Below the pieces are notes generated by a model. The model saw only the letters and a program-made list of their open reading frames with translations. It did no database searches and was not told where the DNA came from. Shown here in pieces: positions 46,128-61,489 of a DNA stretch of 64,000 bases. Made by a program: the position numbers and the translations under genes. The stretch is taken from positions 16,669,637 through 16,733,636 of the forward strand of contig CM119267.1 in NCBI GenBank assembly GCA_051294375.1. Reading direction: 5' to 3'. Every line of letters starts with the position of its first letter. The stretch's first letter is position 1. The stretch comes from Paraspadella gotoi. Its lineage: Eukaryota; Chaetognatha.

Positions 46128-46176
<49 letters not shown>

Positions 46177-46822
46177 GTGGAAGATTGATGGCCGTGGATC
46201 GGCGCGTTAAACGATGGCGGGTAAGTTCGTAAGTCAGAAAACCTGTGTGTGTGAATAAAGGGAATGTGTGTGTGTGTGAGGTGATGAATTTTCTTCTCTT
46301 CGCCGCTAAGTGAACCGGTCCGCTGCCATTCTTAATTCGAGGCCGACGCCAAATGCCTCGCAAGAAAATCACTAATTTTTGTTTAATTGTAAATTCATTT
46401 TCCCGATAGCGGAAATAGGAAAACTTAGTAATTCGTAGCAGAAACGTGTTTTGGTTATTATTTTCGAGAAAATAAATAAATTCCAAAGATTATCGTTTTA
46501 ATTAATGCGAAACGAAAATCGAAATTTCGGGCAGAAAAAAAAAATCCGCAGATAAATTATTCTTTCTTCTTTCTTTTTGTTTTGTACACGCGTTTGTTTA
46601 TTGTTTATTCCCTCGCGTTTTGTTTTTTTGGAAATCGAAAAAAAAAAGAAAGAAAAGAAAAATAATTTGGATTTCGGTTCTTCGAGACGAATTTAGAATT
46701 TCCAAAATTTTGCGCGAATTTTTTTTTTTCTTTCTTTCTTTCTCGCATATAAACGAAAAAACAGAGGGTGAAAAGTTCGAAGAAAACCAAACAATGCGAG
46801 AAAGAAATAGTGACAGGGAAAG

Positions 46823-46835
<13 letters not shown>
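45884..46835 (+). repeat. Direct duplication D5, copy 2
   Basis: Second copy of 44597-45655. Its internal CT tract (46131-46171) is purer than that of copy 1 (44900-44941). Confidence 0.8.
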
Positions 46836-47812
<977 letters not shown>

Positions 47813-48315
47813 GAGAGAAGAAGAGAAGAAAGCAGAGAGTTTGTGACGAGGCGTCCGAAAATCATTTAGTCGCGACTGAAACAAAACAACTTTTTTTTAT
47901 CCATTTCAAAAAAAAAAAGAAAGAAAGAAAAATCCAAATAAGACCCCCCCATTTTTTTCTCTCAGCAAGCAAAAGGAGCAAGCACAGCTGTTGCGACGCA
48001 TATAACGCTCGCCGTTCGAGACAAGCTTTAACTGACTTCCTTTTACGGTCGGTTCCACTCGTTCCAGTCAGAATCAACGATTTACGCGAAACTCTTAAGG
48101 ACAGAGACTCAATTAGCGGCATTATAAACGACTTTCCACCGACAGTCTCACTCCTGTTTTGCAAACTCATACAACGTCAGAGAAATTTTATACGAATTCT
48201 GGTTTGAGATAAAATGACGGCGCGACTTGAGTTCAAAGCTCGTTATGATACTCTCGTTTTGAATTCGGGCATCGCATAAGTTCAGCCCGCCTATAAGCAT
48301 GACACCTTCAGTCTT
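47813..48315. other. Spacer
   Basis: Unique mixed sequence. Minus-strand frame 47862-48170 (102 residues) is open, but no splice or family evidence was seen. Confidence 0.5.
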
Positions 48316-48500
48316 GACCCGGTGGCTCATTGAGTAAAGCCATCATCATGACCAAGAGGTACCGGTTTCAATCCCAACTCGGTATCCACCCAGAAACGAG
48401 TGAGGACGTCCCTAAACCGCCTTTTGAGCCTAGAAAACCCTTAACACTGGTTCCAAGCCCAGGACCCGATCCATTGCTGCTGAGGGGGCAGAGAAGATAC
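48316..48500 (+). mobile_element. tRNA-derived SINE-like element
   Basis: Contains an A-box-like GTGGCTCATTGAGT (48322-48335) and a B-box GGTTTCAATCC (48364-48374), spaced as in Pol III promoters, followed by an unrelated body. The 'cccggtggctcattgagtaa' head is typical of tRNA-derived SINEs. The sequence does not fold into an intact cloverleaf that I can identify, so a functional tRNA gene is not called. The 3' end is uncertain. Confidence 0.6.
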
Positions 48501-49187
48501 GGATAGCAGTCTTCAGCCCACTTAGCGCCTTATCCAGTTTCAAGCACGACAGCAGTTTCGAAGCCAAGCTTGTTTTTGAAGAGACAAAAATTGCGGTTTT
48601 AATGCTGTATCAAGCTCGCTTCCAGCGCGACCTTAACCGCAGTGCCAAGCTCAGTCCAAACGCGTTCGTAATAGCAGTGCCAAGCTCGAAACGATAATGG
48701 CGCCGCTTCCGTTCTCCAACGAACTTCGGCGTAAACGGAAAAAAAAAAAGAATTTCGGCGTAAGAATTTCTCAAGAAATGTTACCGATTCTAATTAGCGG
48801 GTCGACCCTGAACCAGGCGCCCGGAACGGCGCCCGAAAACCGGCGCGCCTCTCGTGCCGGCGCCATTATCGGCGCGGCGTTCTGGTCGACGCCCGTTTAA
48901 GCGCCCCTTCCGCGTTGCGTCCTTCTCGAGTCTCACGCGTGAAAATTACAAACGCCGAATTCGCCTTTTCACGTTTGGAGATTAAGTGGAAATTTATAAT
49001 TTGGTTAAATCTTTCATCATTCCACATTTATTTGTGGATTAGAAGCCCTTTGAATAATCCCTCCTGATTTAGCGGCCTTTGGTTGGGATGGTACGACTTT
49101 GTTATTGTTAAATGTGCATATTTATGATAATTTTTTTTTCTTAGAAACATCCGTAAAACTCTCTGAAAACCTCAATTATTATGTATG
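48501..49187. other. Spacer with GTGCCAAGCTC repeats and GC-rich block
   Basis: 'gcagtgccaagctc' recurs near 48638 and 48677. A GC-rich block with GGCGCC-type motifs spans 48810-48910. The 67-residue frame at 48697-48900 is open but not convincing. Confidence 0.45.
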
Positions 49188-49314
49188 CTGCTATGTCATT
49201 ATCTTGTAAGTGTGATGGCGGCCTTAAACCACCAAAACCTGAGCAAAGTGAGGGGCAAGATAGCTTATTTAATAAATGAACGGATAATTTTTATATTGGT
49301 TGTACCAATTTCAT
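49188..49314 (+). mobile_element. Dispersed repeat family 2, copy 2
   Basis: 127 bases matching 23132-23258 in the same orientation with about 15 substitutions. Equal length suggests a fixed element boundary. Confidence 0.7.
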
Positions 49315-49734
49315 ATTAAATAATTTATATGTCATATATATAATATATATATATAATTTCGTAGTCACTGAATAGCTACCGATGAAGCTAACAAAAAAAA
49401 ATAACGCCCAACTAGCCAGCGAGCACACGCCGCCCTAGCAACGAGAAACGAAAGGGAAGCCAACTCGGTTTCCAAGCAACGGAGCTGAAATCTCGAAGAT
49501 CGTGATCACTCATTTCCGCTTCGATTTCCGCGGAATTGACCTCCATCGCTTTTATCTTTCCCAGTTCACCGGAAAAAGGGGATCCTTCTTTCCTTCTATT
49601 TTTTTCCTTCCTTCTTTCTTTCTTTCTCTTCCTTTCCAGATTTACGTACTTACGTAGCTCTGTATAATTCAGGTTTTTTTTTTCGTTTGTTTGTTCTGTT
49701 CCTGTTCTGTTCCTCTCTTATTGAGTTCTTTTTA
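49315..49734. other. Spacer
   Basis: AT-rich start with a TATA repeat (49328-49360), then CTTT-rich sequence. No gene was seen. Confidence 0.5.
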
Positions 49735-50063
49735 GTTGCAACCGCGATTACTCGCGGAGAAACTCTAAAAGTCACTTTTCGGTCGGTCTGTCGGTTGGTC
49801 CGTCGGTATGTCTGTCCGTCGATCTGTCCCACTTACGTTAAAATGCTCATAACTTGCATATAGTTGGTTGCTCATTCGTTAAGACCAGAAAAACCCTCAA
49901 ATATAAGTGACTGCTAGCGCCGCCTTTCAGGAAATAAAAGACAGAAGACAAAATTCCGATGCGGTGCTTGTCATAAATACACGGACTAAGAAAGTTATGG
50001 TAGTCATGTAATCATGTCATGTCACAAGAATCACACGTGATAAGGCAGTCGCTGCGGAGCAAC
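49735..50063 (+). mobile_element. Dispersed MITE-like repeat family 1, long copy
   Basis: About 329 bases, opposite in orientation to 13978-14187. Ends are GTTGCAACCGCG and, in reverse complement, GTTGCTCCGCAGCG. An internal GTCGGTCTGTC-type degenerate repeat (49780-49830) is expanded relative to the short copy. No coding capacity. Confidence 0.65.
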
Positions 50064-50479
50064 ACATTCCAATTCCGTTCTTTTCTATCTTAGCTTTTAC
50101 TTTCTTCCCAATTTTTCTCCTCCTACTAATTTTGTTATTCTTTTCAATTTTCTTCGGTTTTCATACTAATAGATTACTCGTAATGCATGTTATATTTCTT
50201 ATAATTTTTAAATTCTATTTTCTTTTGGTATCTTCATGATATTAATTATTCTTTCTTTCAGTTGTAACGTTTCCTACTTTCCTATTTCCTTCCTTTCGAT
50301 GTTTCATAATTTTCTTCATCCCGCCGTTTGGCCCGTTTCCCTAATTTTCCGATTTTCTGTTATTTTTTTTTCGCGCTTTCCTTCTGCTCGAGCGACTGAG
50401 TCCATGTAATTATGACACATTTAGCAAATCGAAATATCCTTGAGTCAGACCCGTACTAAGTCTGTCTGTCTATCTGTCT
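50064..50479. other. AT-rich spacer
   Basis: No repeat or gene was recognised. Confidence 0.5.
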
Positions 50480-50481
50480 GT

Positions 50482-50517
<36 letters not shown>

Positions 50518-50728
50518 ACTCTCTATATCTCTCTCTCTCCTTACTCTCTCCCCCGCTCGTTCCGCATCTTCCTGTTTTCTCCGTCCAGAGCGAAGCATCA
50601 ATATTTTAGTCTCGGACCGAAATCGACTTCATCCCTAAGGATTCGATCTCGAGATTCTGCCTCTTTTTTTCTTTCTTCCTTCCTTCCTTCCTTCCTTCCT
50701 TCCTTCCTTCCTTCCTTCCTTCCTTCCT

Positions 50729-50800
<72 letters not shown>

Positions 50801-50832
50801 TCCTTCTTTCTTTCTTTCTTTCTTTCTTTCTT
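50480..50832 (+). repeat. CT tract and (CTTC)n/(CTTT)n array
   Basis: CT repeats at 50480-50540, then CTTC units (50674-50728) switching to CTTT units (to 50832). The complement gives a Lys/Glu/Arg frame that is not a gene. Confidence 0.95.
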
Positions 50833-52936
50833 TTCCAGAATCAATCGTAAAAAAAAAAAGCAATAAATTTATATGAACAAGAAAATAGTTTTCCCAAACA
50901 TAAAAAAAATCTAATTTCTATTTTGGTCAGATCGAGTCTGTTTTGAAGGTTTAATAGTGTACATGCTTTTCAAAATCAATTTGTTAAAGCCGACACGAGA
51001 AAAAACGACCGTCGTAAAATAAATAAGAAAATAGAAAATAAAATAACTAAATAACATATAAAAAAAGGTAAAAAATGAAAGCTAAGCCCGTTATTATTTT
51101 TTTTTTTTTAACTTTTTACTTTTGTTCGGAGTCACGATTCTTTGCGTTTGCAAGAAAATATTTTATCGAAAGTTCCCGGGTTCGAAACCGAGAATCGCTT
51201 TCGGTTTTCACCGATAATTCGATTTGAAAACCTCTCAGTCGGAGAGAGAAGATAGGATTTCTCTCTGGTCGGACGTTGGTCTGTTAACGAAAACAAACCG
51301 CGTGGCGGCGGAGAGGACGATGGCTGCGGCGTTAATAAATTATACTGCGCTGCGCCGCGGAGAAGAAAAGCTGTAAAAAAAAAAGTGATTAAACGGAACT
51401 AAAATGTATATCGAGTGAAAACAAAGTAATTCAGTTGCCTTCCATTGACTACAATTTAAAGTATTCAATCAAATCATCATTCAATGGACATACAAACATG
51501 TTGTAAACGATAACCCACTACGCTATTGGCCACCAAAACCGACTCCGTCTAAAACGCAAACTTTCTTCCTTCTCAACGACGACCAGAAAGTCAATCTTCT
51601 TCGTTGCCAAGGCGACGCTTCTGTCACAACCTTCCGCCGATGGTCCCCGACGTTGCGTTTCCTTTTTTCTTTCCTCCTAAACGAGGCAAGACCTCAAAAA
51701 CAAAGCAAAAAAATGTCTTTTTCTAACGATTTCAATTTGTGGGATTTTCCCAGGCGTAAAACGCAGGCGCCTCGTCACAAAGGAAGACAGATGGCCCCTG
51801 AAAAAAAGACAAAAGACCGTCGTGTTGCGACAACGACGACGACGACGACGACGACGCTGATGATGATGAAGACGACGACTAGCTCGGCTCCGACGGTGAG
51901 ATGTCGACGACGAATGGAGCAATCGGCTTTTAAAAAAAGCAATGGCATCCGCTGAGAATAAAGCAAAGACAAAGGGGGTTGTAAAAAAAGCAATGGCACC
52001 CGTAGAGATTAAAGCAAGGACAAAGCTGGCTTTCACAACGGAATAAATTAATATATAATATGTTTTATTCCTCAAAACGTTAAATAATTGCGTCGAATCC
52101 GATATCAGATATCAGGTATCGCAAATTAATACCGGATAATCCGTCAATTAATTGACCGAGAGACTCGAAAGAAGAATCCAACGACATCGATGAGCATCGA
52201 GTCGGATTTTGCAATGAAAAAAAATTGTCAGCGTTTCGCCCTTGGGCATTCCATTGCACGCTTGCCCAAGTGCTTGCTCAGAGGGGAAGGCGATGGAGGC
52301 ATTTTCCAGAAGTAAATTAAATCTGACGAATTTTTTTTTTAAGAATGTTTTTCTTAGTCGAGGTTGGAGAGTCCAGGCATTGCGCATAGTGTTTGTGCTT
52401 CGAGCTTGTTATTAACACAGCCTGGAGAGAGATTGGAAAGGTATTGCCAGGTATTGCCCAATTGACGCCTATTGTTGCTGTTTTTTGTTTTTTGTTATTG
52501 TTCTTTTGTTTTTTTGGTTTTTGTTTTTGTTCTTTATTCTAGATTTCCTTCACGCCACGTTTCGAATCCGCGCCCGTTTTCGTGCTTCTCAGCGGATATT
52601 GTATTTCCTTTTCTTTTTATATTTTCTCTTTTTCAATTTCCTTTTTTAATTCTCTTCCTTTATACAAACCTTACTTTTACTATTTCCCCGTTAGAAGACT
52701 TTTATTTCTTACTCTCAGGTTTATCGCCCTTTTTCCTTTTCCTTTCTTTTCCTTTTTTTTTCTCTCGTTACCCTTTTCCTCTCTTAATTTTCCACTCTTT
52801 CCCCTTTTTTCCCTTTACGATTCCGTTGCCGGCAGTGCGTACCACTTCCTATGATATAAATCTAAAAAGAATCGATTTTTGTTCCCAGCGCCACGGTGGG
52901 TCTTGGAAGGGTGTGGGTGGAGGTGGGGGAGCTGGA

Positions 52937-52938
<2 letters not shown>
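50833..52938. other. Spacer with small GAC run
   Basis: AT-rich to 51280, then mixed. A (GAC)n run lies at 51833-51858. 'gtaaaaaaagcaatggcacc' and 'ttaaaaaaagcaatggcatc' form a short direct repeat at 51930 and 51982. No exon was supported. Confidence 0.5.

Positions 52939-53031
<93 letters not shown>
52939..53031 (+). repeat. (GA)n tract
   Basis: About 46 uninterrupted GA units, just downstream of an acceptor-like TTGTTCCCAG (52878-52887) and a short Gly-rich stretch. The open frame through it is a repeat artefact. Confidence 0.95.
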
Positions 53032-55273
<2,242 letters not shown>

Positions 55274-55279
55274 ATGGTA

Positions 55280-55393
55280 AGTAACGGCCGGCGTCTTCCA
55301 CAGTGGGCGTGGTTTTGCGCCTCGGATCAGGGCGCCAGCTTTCCAAGTTGGCGCCGCCCGTTTTTAGAACGGCGTGGGTGGCGCCGTTGGAAG
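55280..55393 (+). promoter_or_regulatory. GC-rich promoter-like block
   Basis: Contains GTGGGCGTGG and GGCGTGGGTGG, similar to KLF/Sp1-type GC boxes, and several GGCGCC motifs. It lies between a CT tract and the ATG at 55394. Promoter function is inferred from context only. Confidence 0.35.
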
Positions 55394-55447
55394 ATGGTGG
55401 AGGAGGAGGAGGAGGAGGAGGCAGTCGAAAAGGGAGAAGAATCGGAA
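55394..55447 (+). CDS. Possible first coding exon, acidic
   Basis: From the ATG at 55394, 18 codons read MVEEEEEEEAVEKGEESE and end exactly at a consensus donor GAA|GTAAGTAGC, phase 0. GGA/GAG repeats encode the glutamates. The frame is also open upstream to 55274, but the start is placed here because of the GC-rich leader. No downstream exon was identified. Confidence 0.38.
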
Positions 55448-56577
55448 GTAAGTAGCGAGGATGAACTTACCTCTTGAAGGAAAGGAACAAAAAAGGTTCA
55501 TCGGGAAAAAGAAAAAATACGTTGAGGTGGGGGTAAAAAAAAATCCAGAAATAGATGTTAACCTTACAGCAAAAAAAGACTGTTAAGGAAATTAAGGAAG
55601 AAAGAAAGAATAGAAGCAGTTAAACAGGAAAACAAAGAAAGAAAGAAAAACAATTTTGAAGTTGAATAACATTGTGACAATGAAAAAGGAAACTAAAAGT
55701 CGATAAATTCCAAGAAATTGAAAAAGGACTTTCTTGGAGATTTTTATATAATTACCAATAAGGTATTTGGATTAAAACGCGAGTGCCAGACCACAGGCTA
55801 TATGTCAATCAACGAGAATCGCTATTAAAATTTTACGAATTCTGCGGGCAAAATTATTTTCCTACGAGAAGTATTAAGTATTTTTTTTTAAAAATGTTTA
55901 AAAACGGTATTCAGCGATTCAACGAAAAAAAAGGTAGTTTCCAAGGTAAAGATTTAATCTCTTCTCTCGCGAAGTTGGGAATCCACGGCTTTACTGCGTT
56001 CCTCAGCAAAGACTCTGACCTCCTCTACAGGCTCGGATCGCCTCATATCGCTTCCTCCCTCGAGAAATGCCGACCTCAAGCCAAGCGCAACAGACGCACG
56101 AAGAATTGCGGAGGAAGAAAAAAAAGGGGAGGGAAAAAAAAGGAAAAGAGAAAAAGGAAAAAGGAAAGAAAGAGAAAATTTTTTTTTTTTTAAATGGGTT
56201 CTATATTTATCATTTTTTTAGAAAGGGTTTACCCGTAAAAAAATGAGCCGAAATCAAAAAAGGCAACAACTTTGGCAAATAAAAAGAAAACAATTTTAAC
56301 GAAAAAAGAGCAAGTGATTCATTTCTTGATTGGAATTTGTTTTAGTTTCATTAAAGTCAGTTGTCTGCGTTGTATGAAAAAGAATTTAATTATACACTGC
56401 ACTGTGCTTTGGGCAATACTGTTGGTGAATATAAAGACCGCATGAAAACAAAAGTGGATTGGATATGACCAATTTCCATTGACTACTGATCAGAGTGTCC
56501 AGTTAGCACGGTCACTGGTCTGAGACCATTTTCTCATCTTCGTTTTTGCTCGTTCGTCATAGTCGAAGACGAAGAAA
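55448..56577. other. Possible intron or spacer, with one unsupported frame
   Basis: The frame 55783-56193 (plus, 136 residues; HRLYVNQRESLLKFYEFCGQ..., then LAKLGIHGFTAFLSKDSDLL, ending in a Lys/Arg run) is less repetitive than most. It lacks splice context, and the minus strand is partly open over the same bases. No motif was recognised. Confidence 0.35.

Positions 56578-56652
<75 letters not shown>
56578..56652 (+). repeat. (GA)n tract
   Basis: About 37 uninterrupted GA units. Confidence 0.95.
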
Positions 56653-56654
<2 letters not shown>

Positions 56655-57234
56655 CCTCAGAGGGAAAACGATGATGACGATGCCGATGTGGAGAAAGGCG
56701 ACGAAACATTTTATTGGCAGAATTCTCTCTCCGACTTGTAACTTCGTTTAAATTAAAACTATTGAATTAAACAAATTAAAATTCTACGGAAGAATTTGAA
56801 ATCGACATTAAAAACTTGAAAATTAAATTTATTGAAAATTTTCCGATCGACGAATTTAGTCTGCAAATAAAATTACACAAAACTTAAAATGAAAGACGTG
56901 GAAAAAGATGAAATTTCTAAAAAAGTTTAAAATGACAATTATCAAATATCTAAGCAACAGTTAAACGAACAAGCATAAGCAACAGTTAAACGTCCCTATT
57001 ATTTTTTAGGCATTTTACCTTCTTGGAACCAAAAAAAAAGTGAGATGGAACGGAAACTATCCTTCCTTCCGTTGGGAGCCTTTTCGAAGAGACCTCTCAG
57101 ACGGCATGAGCCAACTTCATAACAATGTTTAAAAAAGAGACTAAAAGCTCACTTTCAGAGAGAAAGAGCAGAGAGAAGAGATGATGAGGAGAGAGAGAGA
57201 GAGAGAGAGAGAGACGAGAGAGAGAGAAGAGAGT
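56653..57234. other. AT-rich spacer ending in GA tract
   Basis: No gene was seen. Interrupted GA repeats at 57165-57232. Confidence 0.5.
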
Positions 57235-58314
57235 TGTTCAAAACAGGACCCAAAGATGAGTCCTTTCAAAAAGTCGAGAATCGAAAAAATGTCCCGGTCA
57301 AAGTTCGCGTTGGAACAGAGTGAGTGAGAACGAAGTGTTTTGGGAGGTGAGGGGAGCAGGAGGGGGAAGAGAATGTGGGTAGAATCGGGTAATAGTGAGA
57401 AGGGTGAGGAACATGGGAGGCGTGAGAATGGGAGCAGAAGCAGGGGTGGATCTGGGAGAGGAAAACGGATTGCGAAAGATGAATAAGGATGAATTAGGGT
57501 TTAAGGGATCGAATTATCTGAATATCTGACATAACTAAAAGGAGCAAGAAAAAAAAAGGAAGGAAAGAAAGAATCAAAAATCTTGGAGTGACGAGAAATC
57601 TGCTCACGAATTAAGCCGCAAATTTAAATAAAACGTCGAGATTGTCAGTCGTCTGAGTGACTTGAATGACAAATGGGTATCTTTGATGTCGTCTCTATTT
57701 GCCGTCTGTCTTCAGTCTGGTCGTCTCTCGTCAGCTGCTTCGTCTTCTCCTCTCGTCTCGTCTCTGCGGTCTGCTGCGCGCTCTCGTCGTCTCTCGTCTC
57801 CTCTCTGCTTCTCATCTCTGCTCCTTGGNNNNNNNNNNNNNNNNNNNNNNNNNTGTCTAAAAAGACCCAAAGATTGATCCTTTCAAAAAATCGAGAACGA
57901 AAAAATTCCCGGTCAAAGTTCGCGTTGAGAACAGAGTGAGAAGCGAAGTGTTGGGAGGTGAGGGGAGAGGAGGGGGGGAAGAGGAGTGGGTGAATCGGGT
58001 AAGTGAGAAGGGTGAGGAAACGGGAGGCGTGAGAATGGGGCAGAAGCAGGTGGGATCGGAGAGGAAAAGGATTGGAAAGATGAATAAGGGATGAATTAGG
58101 GTAAGGGATCGAATATCTGAATATCTGAATAACTAAAAAGCAAAAAAAAAAAAGGAAGGAAAGAAAGAATCAAAAATTCTTGAGTGACGAGAAATCTGTC
58201 TCAGAATTTAAGCCGCAAATTTTTAAATAAAAGCGTTCGGAGATTTTCAGTCGTCTGAGTGACTTGAATGACAAATGGGTATCTTTGTATTTCTCTCTAT
58301 TTGCCGTCTGTCTC
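57235..58314 (+). repeat. Direct duplication D6 (two copies)
   Basis: 57235-57715 matches 57854-58314: both contain 'cccggtcaaagttcgcgtt', 'gtgacttgaatgacaaatgg' and the same ending. A 25-N gap (57829-57853) lies between them, and a 145-N gap (58315-58459) follows. Differences are mostly indels. Confidence 0.8.
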
Positions 58315-58459
58315 NNNNNNNNNNNNNNNNNNNNNNNNNNNNNNNNNNNNNNNNNNNNNNNNNNNNNNNNNNNNNNNNNNNNNNNNNNNNNNNNNNNNNN
58401 NNNNNNNNNNNNNNNNNNNNNNNNNNNNNNNNNNNNNNNNNNNNNNNNNNNNNNNNNNN

Positions 58460-58877
58460 CTCTCTCTCTCTCTCTCTTTTCTTCCCTCCGAGAATATCAT
58501 CAAAGAAGTTTGTTCAATTCCTAAGGTTAGCTAAGGGGTTAAAAGAATCATGCGCAAACAGAATCTACGATGTTGATTAAAAGTGAGGTGGAGGAGGAGG
58601 AAGAAGAGGAGGAGAAAGAGGGGAAAGAGGAAGCGGAGGGGGAAGAGTCGTACCAGGAGGGAAAAAGAGGAGGAGGGGGAAAAGAGAAAGATGAGGCGGA
58701 AATCGAAGACTACGCCAGAGAGGATTAACGACAACGACGACGACAACAACGACGACAAACGAAGGACGAGAACGCCAGGTGGCGTAACGCGAGGAAAAGG
58801 CCGTTGATACTTAGTGATAATGAAGGGGATATAAAAAAAAAATCCGTAGTGGACGATGAAGGAAAAATGAGGGAAGG
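58460..58877 (+). other. Spacer with a short acidic frame
   Basis: The ATG at 58570 opens a 52-codon frame (MLIKSEVEEEEEEEEKEGKE... EIEDYARED) closed by TAA, made largely by GAG/GGA repeats. It could be coding, but composition alone does not show it. (GAC)n/(AAC)n repeats follow to about 58760. Confidence 0.35.
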
Positions 58878-60149
58878 NNNNNNNNNNNNNNNNNNNNNNN
58901 NNNNNNNNNNNNNNNNNNNNNNNNNNNNNNNNNNNNNNNNNNNNNNNNNNNNNNNNNNNNNNNNNNNNNNNNNNNNNNNNNNNNNNNNNNNNNNNNNNNN
59001 NNNNNNNNNNNNNNNNNNNNNNNNNNNNNNNNNNNNNNNNNNNNNNNNNNNNNNNNNNNNNNNNNNNNNNNNNNNNNNNNNNNNNNNNNNNNNNNNNNNN
59101 NNNNTGCGACAGCCATTAGCGTCTTCTCCCGAAAGAGAAGAGCTTCCTCTCTTTTCGGGGATGTCGCCTCTTGTCTTTTCTTTTTTTCTCCTAACTTATC
59201 TTCTCATCTCTTTTCTCTACTTTTCTCTTCTCTTCTCATCTCTTCTCTTCTCCTATATTCTCTTCTCTTCTTTTCTCTTCGTTTCTCCTCTCTTCTCTTC
59301 TTTGTACTTATATTGCACCCTCCACTCTTTCTCTCTTTTATTCTCTTTTTCTTTCTATCTTTCTTCTTCTCTTGCTCCTCTTACTTTTCTGTTCGACTAT
59401 CTTTCTTTTCTAACACGTTCTTGACGATCCATTTTTTCGATCAACCATTCTCTCCTTTCCCTCTCTTTTTATCCAGACATATTTCCATTAACTAACTTCA
59501 ATTATAATGTATAACCGCAACAAAAAGCAACGTTTAAAACTAGTAGCGTCTCTGACACTGATATGATGTCACAACTGCCGCAGTCATGTCACGACCGCTT
59601 TCTTATCACCCTTCCCCCTTCCTCCTTATCCTGTCACTACTCGNNNNNNNNNNNNNNNNNNNNNNNNNNNNNNNNNNNNNNNNNNNNNNNNNNNNNNNNN
59701 NNNNNNNNNNNNNNNNNNNNNNNNNNNNNNNNNNNNNNNNNNNNNNNNNNNNNNNNNNNNNNNNNNNNNNNNNNNNNNNNNNNNNNNNNNNNNNNNNNNN
59801 NNNNNNNNNNNNNNNNNNNNNNNNNNNNNNNNNNNNNNNNNNNNNNNNNNNNNNNNNNNNNNNNNNNNNNNNNNNNNNNNNNNNNNNNNNNNNNNNNNNN
59901 NNNNNNNNNNNNNNNNNNNNNNNNNNNNNNNNNNNNNNNNNNNNNNNNNNNNNNNNNNNNNNNNNNNNNNNNNNNNNNNNNNNNNNNNNNNNNNNNNNNN
60001 NNNNNNNNNNNNNNNNNNNNNNNNNNNNNNNNNNNNNNNNNNNNNNNNNNNNNNNNNNNNNNNNNNNNNNNNNNNNNNNNNNNNNNNNNNNNNNNNNNNN
60101 NNNNNNNNNNNNNNNNNNNNNNNNNNNNNNNNNNNNNNNNNNNNNNNNN

Positions 60150-60181
<32 letters not shown>

Positions 60182-61348
60182 AGAGAGGGTAAGGGAGTGA
60201 GTATGGAAAGGTAGAGTAAAGTAATGTAAAGTAAGTAAAATCACTGAGGGAGAGGAAACAGAGAGAGAAAATAATGGGAATAAAAGTTAAGGTAGTAAAA
60301 TCGATGGAATATTCTAACGCGGAGTATTTTTGCGATTTCATTGGCGCTGATATTAATTCAATCAGCGCTAGTTTTTTTATTGAGATATATACTATGTCAC
60401 GATCGAGGGCGCACGCGATTCCAACCTGTTTTTCTCTTTTTACTTACTTTTTTTTTCATTCTGAACTGACTACCCCTACCAGCTACTTTCACTTTATTTT
60501 TTTCATTCTATTTTTTAAATATTTTCTTTAATTTCTTACCCAAATGACTTTCAGCTTTCTTCTCTTTCTTTTTTTTATAAACTTCTCTTTTCATATTCGA
60601 TATATAAAGTATAATCTTAAATAAACACTTAACTTCTTTTTCTCATATTTTCCTAACATTTTCATCAGATTTCATTCTTCTCTTCCATTCCTCCACTCTC
60701 TTTCCTCTTCTCCTTTCCTCCCCTCCCTTTACNNNNNNNNNNNNNNNNNNNNNNNNNNNNNNNNNNNNNNNNNNNNNNNNNNNNNNNNNNNNNNNNNNNN
60801 NNNNNNNNNNNNNNNNNNNNNNNNNNNNNNNNNNNNNNNNNNNNNNNNNNNNNNNNNNNNNNNNNNNNNNNNNNNNNNNNNNNNNNNNNNNNNNNNNNNN
60901 NNNNNNNNNNNNNNNNNNNNNNNNNNNNNNNNNNNNNNNNNNNNNNNNNNNNNNNNNNNNNNNNNNNNNNNNNNNNNNNNNNNNNNNNNNNNNNNNNNNN
61001 NNNNNNNNNNNNNNNNNNNNNNNNNNNNNNNNNNNNNNNNNNNNNNNNNNNNNNNNNNNNNNNNNNNNNNNNNNNNNNNNNNNNNNNNNNNNNNNNNNNN
61101 NNNNNNNNNNNNNNNNNNNNNNNNNNNNNNNNNNNNNNNNNNNNNNNNNNNNNNNNNNNNNNNNNNNNNNNNNNNNNNNNNNNNNNNNNNNNNNNNNNNN
61201 NNNNNNNNNNNNNNNNNNNNNNNNNNNNNNNNNNNNNNNNNNNNNNNNNNNNNNNNNNNNNNNNNNNNNNNNNNNNNNNNNNNNNNNNNNNNNNNNNNNN
61301 NNNNNNNNNNNNNNNNNNNNNNNNNNNNNNNNNNNNNNNNNNNNNNNN
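58878..61348. other. Gap-dominated stretch
   Basis: N gaps at 58878-59104, 59644-60149 and 60733-61348. Visible sequence between them is TCT-rich (59160-59480), a GA tract (60150-60190) and AT-rich unique DNA (60200-60640). No gene was seen in the readable parts. Confidence 0.7.
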
Positions 61349-61489
61349 ACAACACTGGTAAAGAATTGGGTAAAACTTCGATCCAGCCTCGTTTTCACTT
61401 TCGTCCTCACTCATCATTGTATCAACGCCTCCGCTGCCTCCGCCTCCGCCGCCGCCGCCGACGCCCCCGCCGCCTCTCGCCTTGTTGAT
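61349..61489 (-). CDS. Partial exon, Gly-rich then acidic, cut by a gap
   Basis: The minus strand is open from just after a TAG at 61492-61490. A glycine run (GGC repeats) leads to MMSEDESENEAGSKFYPILY (start at 61417) and then QCC at the gap edge. The non-repetitive part looks like real protein. If 61417 is the start, the GGC repeats would be 5' untranslated sequence. If the TAG is an acceptor, the glycine run is coding. The 616-N gap hides the rest. No family was recognised. Confidence 0.38.

Noticed and set aside
50606-50863. Lys/Glu/Arg-rich minus-strand frames
   Set aside because: Produced by the CTTC/CTTT array. The same holds for 62192-62707 (GAAA array) and 16784-17080 (TTTTC array).
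51179-51190. B-box-like GGTTCGAAACC suggesting a tRNA gene
   Set aside because: No A-box or cloverleaf stems could be found at the right distance.
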